From positions 1-64,000 of the forward strand of contig CAJSZQ010000014.1 in the NCBI GenBank assembly GCA_910574185.1: 64,000 nt of DNA. Direction: 5' to 3'. The notes beneath the pieces are model-generated. The model ran no database searches, was not told where the DNA came from, and was given only the letters and a program-made list of their open reading frames with translations. Source of the DNA: Lachnospiraceae bacterium (GTDB lineage Bacteria > Bacillota > Clostridia > Lachnospirales > Lachnospiraceae). The position numbers and the translations under genes are program-made. Below are positions 60,506-64,000 of the stretch, piece after piece (positions within the stretch are counted from its first letter, which is position 1; each line of letters opens with the position of its first letter).

Positions 60506-61633
60506 ATGATAAGTTTTAATGTACCTCCGTTTGTAGGAAATGAATTAAAGTATATAGAAGAAGCAGTTCGGATGCGAAAGATATGCGGTGACGGATCATT
60601 TACAAAAAAATGTTCAAGGTGGCTGGAGAAGCAGACAGGGAGCGCTAAGGTACTTTTGACAACATCCTGTACACATGCAACGGAGATGGCGGCGATACTT
60701 TCTGATATTGAACCAGATGACGAAGTGATTATGCCTTCATATACGTTTGTATCAACAGCAAACGCTTTTACTTTGCGCGGAGCTCGAATTGTGTTTGTGG
60801 ATATCCGGCCAGATACAATGAATATTGATGAAAAGCTGATAGAGAGTGCGATTACAGAGAAAACAAAAGCAATTGTTGTGGTGCATTATGCAGGTGTATC
60901 CTGTGAGATGGATACTATTATGGATATCGCTAAGAGACATAATATTTGCGTGATTGAGGATGCAGCGCAGGGAATGATGTCAACGTATAAAGGGAAACCT
61001 CTTGGAACAATCGGGGACTATGGTTGCTATAGCTTTCATGAAACAAAGAATTATAGTATGGGAGAAGGAGGGGCGCTGCTTGTAAAGAATAAGAAAAATA
61101 TTCAGCAGGCAGAGATTATACGGGAAAAGGGAACGAACAGAAGCCAGTATTTCCGGGGAGAGATTGATAAATATACCTGGATGTCGACAGGTTCTTCATA
61201 TTTGCCCAGTGAGTTAAATGCAGCATATCTTTGGGCTCAGTTAGAGGCAGCACAGAAAATATATGATGACAGGATGAATTCTTGGAATAAATATCATGAT
61301 TTATTGTCAGAACTTGAGAAAAGTGGGAATATTGAGCTCCCAGGAGTACCGGAGGAATGTAAACATAATGCGCATATGTTTTACATAAAAACAAATAATT
61401 TAGAAGAAAGAACAAGATTGATTAAGTATTTGAAAAAAGAAAATATATATGCAGTGTTTCATTATATACCGCTGCATAGTTCTCCTGCAGGTAAGGAGCT
61501 GGGGCAGTTCCATGGAGAAGATAAGTATACTACAAAAGAAAGTGAGCGTTTGCTGAGGCTTCCGCTTTACTATGGATTAGGTGAAGATGATATAGAGCAT
61601 ATTGTGTCTAAAATAAAGGATTTTTGGAAATAG
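60506..61633 (+). CDS. wecE: dTDP-4-amino-4,6-dideoxygalactose transaminase
   Basis: A 375-residue PLP aminotransferase. The N-terminus is ISFNVPPFVGNELKYIEEA and KICGDGSFTKKC, the WecE/RffA hallmark. The PLP lysine is K181 in SFHETKNYSMGEGG. Other marks are LTTSCTHATEMAA, MPSYTFVSTANAF, IEDAAQGMMSTYKGKPLG and HYIPLHSSPAG. It would convert dTDP-4-keto-6-deoxyglucose to dTDP-4-amino-4,6-dideoxygalactose. The rmlA and rmlB genes that make its substrate are not in the window. It differs clearly from the aminotransferase at 46774. Confidence 0.92.
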   Translation: MISFNVPPFVGNELKYIEEAVRMRKICGDGSFTKKCSRWLEKQTGSAKVLLTTSCTHATEMAAILSDIEPDDEVIMPSYTFVSTANAFTLRGARIVFVDIRPDTMNIDEKLIESAITEKTKAIVVVHYAGVSCEMDTIMDIAKRHNICVIEDAAQGMMSTYKGKPLGTIGDYGCYSFHETKNYSMGEGGALLVKNKKNIQQAEIIREKGTNRSQYFRGEIDKYTWMSTGSSYLPSELNAAYLWAQLEAAQKIYDDRMNSWNKYHDLLSELEKSGNIELPGVPEECKHNAHMFYIKTNNLEERTRLIKYLKKENIYAVFHYIPLHSSPAGKELGQFHGEDKYTTKESERLLRLPLYYGLGEDDIEHIVSKIKDFWK

Positions 61634-61656
61634 ACGGAAGGGAGTTAGGCTGTTGT

Positions 61657-62565
61657 ATGAATGTTTTAGTAACTGGCTCTAATGGATTTATAGGCAGACA
61701 TGTATGTGAATATTTAAAAAAACAGGGACATTATATTATAGGACTTGGACGTAGGAAGAATAACATTTGTCAGGCGAACGAATATATTTGCTGCGATATG
61801 GATACGGATAAGGTAGATAGTATTTATGATATGATGCGGGCGGATAAGATTGATGGAGTTGTCCATTTGGCTGCTGATATGAGAAAAGAGCCTTATGGAA
61901 TAGAAATCGTATCGCATAACTGTGTTGGAACACAAAGAATACTTGAATTGTGTGAAAAGAAGGAAGTTGGTGTATTTGTACAGCTTTCCAGCCTGCCGGT
62001 AATAGGGAAACCAATAGAGCATCCTATTACGGAGAGGCATCCTTTGATGCCGCCTACCGTTTACCACGCTACCAAAATTATGGAAGAGCTGCTGGCAAAT
62101 TACGCCGATTATACGCATGGTTTGCGTACGGTAAGCTTTCGCATATCTGCGCCGGTGGGAATTGGGATGAATCCTTCTACGATATTCCCGACATTTGTGG
62201 GTAAAGCTATAAAAGGAGAGGATTTGCTTCTTTCAGGAAATGGAAGCAGAGAACAGACCTATGTTCATGTGGAAGATATTGCACAGGCTGTTTCACTGGC
62301 GCTACAGAATGAAAACGGGCATGGTGTGTATAATTTATCCAGCTATAATCGTCTGTCCAATAAAGAGTTGGCAGAAAGGTGTATAGAAACCCTTCATTCA
62401 AATTCGAAAATCGTATTTTCAGGACAGAAAGATAAGATGGATGACTATGTGTGGGATGTATCCTTAGAAAAAATACAACAGGAATTAGGATATGAACCGC
62501 AGATTGGAATTGAACAGGCAATACGGGAATATGCGTCGAACCTTTGTCTGGAGGATGGAGAGTAA
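61657..62565 (+). CDS. NAD-dependent epimerase/dehydratase (SDR)
   Basis: 302 residues from ATG 61657. The extended-SDR dinucleotide loop is VTGSNGFIGRHV, and VVHLAADMRKEPYG and the catalytic VYHATK (Tyr and Lys) follow. The Ser is in FVQLSSLPV, and a substrate-binding GNGSREQTYVHVEDIA lies near the C-terminus. The product is a modified nucleotide sugar, but which one cannot be told. The upstream ORF start at 61624 lies inside the previous gene and adds only MEIDGRELGCC. Confidence 0.88.
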   Translation: MNVLVTGSNGFIGRHVCEYLKKQGHYIIGLGRRKNNICQANEYICCDMDTDKVDSIYDMMRADKIDGVVHLAADMRKEPYGIEIVSHNCVGTQRILELCEKKEVGVFVQLSSLPVIGKPIEHPITERHPLMPPTVYHATKIMEELLANYADYTHGLRTVSFRISAPVGIGMNPSTIFPTFVGKAIKGEDLLLSGNGSREQTYVHVEDIAQAVSLALQNENGHGVYNLSSYNRLSNKELAERCIETLHSNSKIVFSGQKDKMDDYVWDVSLEKIQQELGYEPQIGIEQAIREYASNLCLEDGE

Positions 62566-62568
62566 GAG

Positions 62569-63570
62569 ATGGATTTGCAAAAAACAGGAGATAAAAAGTT
62601 GTCATTTGTAATTCCTTGTTACTATTCAGAGAAGACAATTGAAGCAGTTATAACAAGGATTATTGATACGGTTATCAAGGATAACAGGTATGATTATGAG
62701 ATTGTTTGTGTAAATGATGGCTCTACAGACGGCACATATGCAGTATTAAGAGAGTTAGCGGTAAATACAAAGATTAAAGTAATAGATTTGTCTAGAAATT
62801 TTGGGCAGCATTCAGCGCTTATGGCCGGTTTTCACTACGTGGAGGGGGATATTATCGTATGTCTGGATGATGATGGGCAGAATCCTCCGGAAGAGATGTT
62901 CAGGCTTATTGATAAATTAGAAGAGGGATATGACCTGGTATCTGCAAAATATCCGAAAGATGAAAGAGGATTTATCCGTCGTTTTGGTTCAAAGATAAGT
63001 TTTGCAATGTCCCGTTATCTGATTGACATGCCGAGAGATATCGAACTGAATAGTTATTATGTTATGAAACGCTTTGTGGTGGATGAGATTGTGAAATACC
63101 GGAATGCGTATCCATTTGTTCATGGACTTGCCCTTCGTGTTACACGTAAGATTGCAAATGTAGAAGTGAGTCATGATAATCGAATGGTTGGAAACTCTGG
63201 GTATAATCTTAACAGATTGATTAATCTTTGGTTGAATGGATTCACATCGTTTTCTGAAAAGCCTCTTCGCATTGCTTCTATTGTGGGGATGATTAGTGCA
63301 GGAGCGGGAATGGTTTATGCCATTTTTATTATTATAAGGAGACTGATGGGAGATATCGTGGCTACCGGGTATTCCTCTATGATGGCGGCTTTGTTGATTT
63401 TCTGTGGAATGATTATGCTTTTTCTCGGGCTTTTAGGAGAATATGTGGGACGTATTTATATTTGTATCAATAATGCGCCTCAGTATGCAGTCCGAGAGAT
63501 GAAGAATGTAGAGATAATAGGAAAAATAAAATCAGAGGATGAAATAAATGAAGAAGATACTAATACTTAA
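62569..63570 (+). CDS. GtrB/ArnC-like glycosyltransferase family 2 with two C-terminal helices
   Basis: 333 residues. The GT-A domain has LSFVIPCYYSEKTIEAVI, EIVCVNDGSTDGTYAVL, DLSRNFGQHSALMAG and CLDDDGQNPPEEM. Two hydrophobic helices (about 235-290) follow, the topology of enzymes that load a sugar onto undecaprenyl phosphate for decoration of a polymer outside the membrane. It lies 3 bases after the epimerase stop. Confidence 0.92.
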   Translation: MDLQKTGDKKLSFVIPCYYSEKTIEAVITRIIDTVIKDNRYDYEIVCVNDGSTDGTYAVLRELAVNTKIKVIDLSRNFGQHSALMAGFHYVEGDIIVCLDDDGQNPPEEMFRLIDKLEEGYDLVSAKYPKDERGFIRRFGSKISFAMSRYLIDMPRDIELNSYYVMKRFVVDEIVKYRNAYPFVHGLALRVTRKIANVEVSHDNRMVGNSGYNLNRLINLWLNGFTSFSEKPLRIASIVGMISAGAGMVYAIFIIIRRLMGDIVATGYSSMMAALLIFCGMIMLFLGLLGEYVGRIYICINNAPQYAVREMKNVEIIGKIKSEDEINEEDTNT

Positions 63571-64000
63571 CGGCAGCTTTTGTGAAAAGCCAATTATAGA
63601 GAAAGCGAAAGAAATGGGATATTATGTGGTAACTACAGGTAATGCTCCGGGATTAATCGGACATCAGTCAGCAGATGAATATATTCCTTGTGATTATTCT
63701 GATAAAGAAGCGATTCTGGAATTGGTTAAGGATAACGAAATAGAAGGTATCGTCAGTTGTGCAAATGATTTTGGTGTTCTTACGGCCTCTTATGTGGCTG
63801 AGCAGATGGGATGGAAGGGACATGATACGTATGAACATGCGCTAATGATGCATCATAAGGATAAGTTTAAACAATATTGCTTTGAGCACGATATTCCATC
63901 TCCGCATTCTCATATCTTTACAGATGTAGAGAGTGCATTAGAGTATAGCGAAGTATGCGAATATCCAATTATAGTGAAAGCAAATGATTTGACTGGCGGA
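63548..64000 (+). CDS. ATP-grasp domain protein, N-terminal part (cut by window edge)
   Basis: 151 codons to the right edge, overlapping the previous gene by 23 bases. It begins MKKILILNGSFCEKPIIEKAKEMG and has the pre-ATP-grasp region (YVVTTGNAPGLIGHQSADEYIPCDY) and the start of the ATP-binding fold (MMHHKDKFKQYCFEHDIPSPHS, YPIIVKANDLTGG). This is the carbamoyl-phosphate-synthase/D-Ala-ligase type. In sugar loci such enzymes may attach an amino acid or another acid to an amino sugar or modify a precursor. The catalytic half is outside the window, so the reaction is not assigned. Confidence 0.8.
   Translation, partial: MKKILILNGSFCEKPIIEKAKEMGYYVVTTGNAPGLIGHQSADEYIPCDYSDKEAILELVKDNEIEGIVSCANDFGVLTASYVAEQMGWKGHDTYEHALMMHHKDKFKQYCFEHDIPSPHSHIFTDVESALEYSEVCEYPIIVKANDLTGG

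Overview
The window comes from a Gram-positive gut-type clostridium, most likely a member of the Lachnospiraceae. The signs are strong AGGAGG-like ribosome binding sites on almost every gene, an NADH-linked [FeFe] hydrogenase, DUF6465 and DUF4203 proteins, a lysine riboswitch in front of an NhaC-type carrier, and a GH112 phosphorylase with its own sugar ABC transporter. Nearly all genes lie on the + strand. I found no rRNA, tRNA or CRISPR array.

Layout. 1-322 is the 5' part of a transposase that leaves the window on the minus strand. 494-3691 holds an SseB-like protein, a decayed tartrate/fumarate hydratase fragment and the phosphatidylethanolamine pair pssA-psd. 3967-6252 is a lysine riboswitch unit driving an NhaC-family transporter. 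6338-15101 carries an unknown protein, an M16C protease, era, a YqzL-like ORF, recO, glycyl-tRNA synthetase and a class V cysteine desulfurase. 15209-19450 holds a double-cubane-type (2-hydroxyacyl-CoA dehydratase-like) protein, a DUF3343 protein, the matching ATPase activator, thiE and thiD. 19496-24118 holds an RluA-type pseudouridine synthase, a NUDIX hydrolase and a fusion of a TetM-like ribosomal GTPase to a YacP/Rae1-like NYN nuclease. 24206-26637 is a set of small housekeeping or unknown genes. 26840-34362 is hydCBA followed by a PAS-containing sensory [FeFe] hydrogenase homologue and a SpoIIE-type phosphatase. 34507-41396 is the GH112 phosphorylase, an AraC regulator, the ABC transporter and a 55-residue membrane protein. 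41785-64000 is a serine recombinase followed by a long surface-polysaccharide locus: LCP protein, 4,6-dehydratase, two sugar aminotransferases, an initiating sugar transferase, seven glycosyltransferases or related enzymes, a polymerase/ligase, a flippase, an epimerase and an edge-truncated ATP-grasp protein.

How the genes work together. PssA and Psd make PE from CDP-diacylglycerol and serine. HydC, HydB and HydA form a soluble hydrogenase coupled to NAD(P)(H), possibly electron-bifurcating, and the following HydS/SpoIIE pair looks like a sensor and output for H2 or redox state. The GH112 enzyme would split galactosyl-HexNAc (or galactosyl-rhamnose) disaccharides imported by the ABC transporter. 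The polysaccharide genes make lipid-linked amino-sugar repeat units, flip and polymerise them, and probably attach them to the wall through the LCP protein.

The most striking non-coding content is repetitive. A modular palindromic element bounded by GGTATACC, with 46-47 bp or about 61 bp periods, occurs at eleven places in about twenty units, one of them inside a reading frame. Separate 140-250 bp fold-back elements lie between genes, and two copies are about 13 kb apart in opposite orientation. These repeats supply stop codons, lengthen leaders and interrupt operons.
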